A stretch of DNA of 14,049 nucleotides, taken from UBA2160 sp964588665 (GTDB lineage: Bacteria > Chloroflexota > Dehalococcoidia > Lucifugimonadales > UBA1123). Of this stretch, positions 13,905 to 14,049 are shown piece after piece (positions within the stretch are counted from its first letter, which is position 1; every line of letters starts with the position of its first letter). The stretch lies in the NCBI GenBank assembly GCA_964588665.1, contig CAZPQQ010000081.1, positions 1-14,049 on the forward strand, given 5' to 3'. The position numbers were made by a program, and so were the translations under genes. The notes beneath the pieces are model-generated. The model had not been told where the DNA came from, searched no databases, and saw only the letters and a list, made by a program, of their open reading frames with translations.

Positions 13905-14049
13905 CTACCGCCGCAGCTCTTGATCCCCCTCCAGCACCTGATGCCAGCCGCCCTTGTCGTCGATCTCGTAGTCTTCGGCGTGGCCGCGGGGTTGCCAGCC
14001 GAGGACCTCTTTGGGGTGGTCGATGTCGCGCCAGCGGTAGCGGTTGTCG
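13905..14049 (-). CDS. NAD-dependent epimerase/dehydratase family protein, only the 3' end in the window (copy C)
   Basis: The last 48 codons of a minus-strand gene that enters from the right edge: DNRYRWRDIDHPKEVLGWQP, then a GHAEDYEIDD segment and a WHQVLEGDQELRR end before TAG at 13905-13907. The RWRDIDHPKEVLGWQP stretch is the usual C-terminal signature of extended SDRs of the uronate-dehydrogenase/NAD-epimerase type, which oxidise or epimerise sugar derivatives with NAD. The visible part has no frame damage, so the gene may be intact. It is about 92% identical by eye to the 3' fragment at 10418-10545 over 128 bases. Full length, cofactor site and substrate cannot be seen. Confidence 0.85.
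   Translation of the reverse strand, partial: DNRYRWRDIDHPKEVLGWQPRGHAEDYEIDDKGGWHQVLEGDQELRR

Noticed and set aside
1..14049. CRISPR array, tRNA or rRNA genes
   Set aside because: No regularly spaced direct repeats and no cloverleaf or conserved rRNA sequence was seen on either strand.

Overview
The window looks like a chromosomal piece of a free-living, metabolically versatile bacterium with moderately high GC. No marker gene fixes the taxon. The mix of enolase-superfamily dehydratase, Gfo/Idh/MocA dehydrogenase, family III CoA-transferases, split MaoC hydratases and a very large alpha/beta hydrolase-domain protein recalls marine or soil Chloroflexota (SAR202-like lineages) and some Alphaproteobacteria. 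This is inference from gene content only. Several genes start at TTG or GTG, each behind a strong Shine-Dalgarno (SD) sequence, so ATG-only start calls would be wrong here.

Region 1 (1-8260) is a densely packed block of seven minus-strand genes. In transcription order, right to left, they are: a 669-aa alpha/beta hydrolase-domain protein; a CaiB/BaiF CoA-transferase broken by one frameshift near 5266; a MaoC N-terminal (hot-dog) half; a catalytic MaoC half; a second, intact CaiB/BaiF CoA-transferase; an enolase-superfamily (mandelate racemase/galactonate dehydratase-like) protein; and a Gfo/Idh/MocA oxidoreductase that runs off the left edge. The gaps are mostly 40-90 bases. The two larger gaps (about 2165-2374 and 4710-4937) each hold a copy of the same palindromic intergenic repeat. 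Together the genes suggest catabolism of a hydroxy or unsaturated organic acid: ester or lactone hydrolysis, CoA activation by transferase, hydration or dehydration by a two-subunit MaoC enzyme, and a linked sugar-acid branch. The substrate cannot be read from the sequence.

Region 2 (8261-9893) holds a roughly 390-base intergenic stretch and one plus-strand gene for a 413-aa protein of unknown function. Its acidic residues are spaced like a PIN-type nuclease core with a long insertion.

Region 3 (9894-14049) is gene-poor and looks rearranged. It holds a short-chain dehydrogenase on the plus strand, a DEDDh 3'-5' exonuclease on the minus strand, a small basic/acidic hypothetical protein, and three same-orientation pieces of one NAD-dependent epimerase family. 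Two pieces are decayed fragments; the third is the 3' end of a possibly intact copy entering from the right edge. The long stretches between them carry no convincing genes. No tRNA, rRNA, CRISPR array, integrase or complete insertion sequence was recognised.
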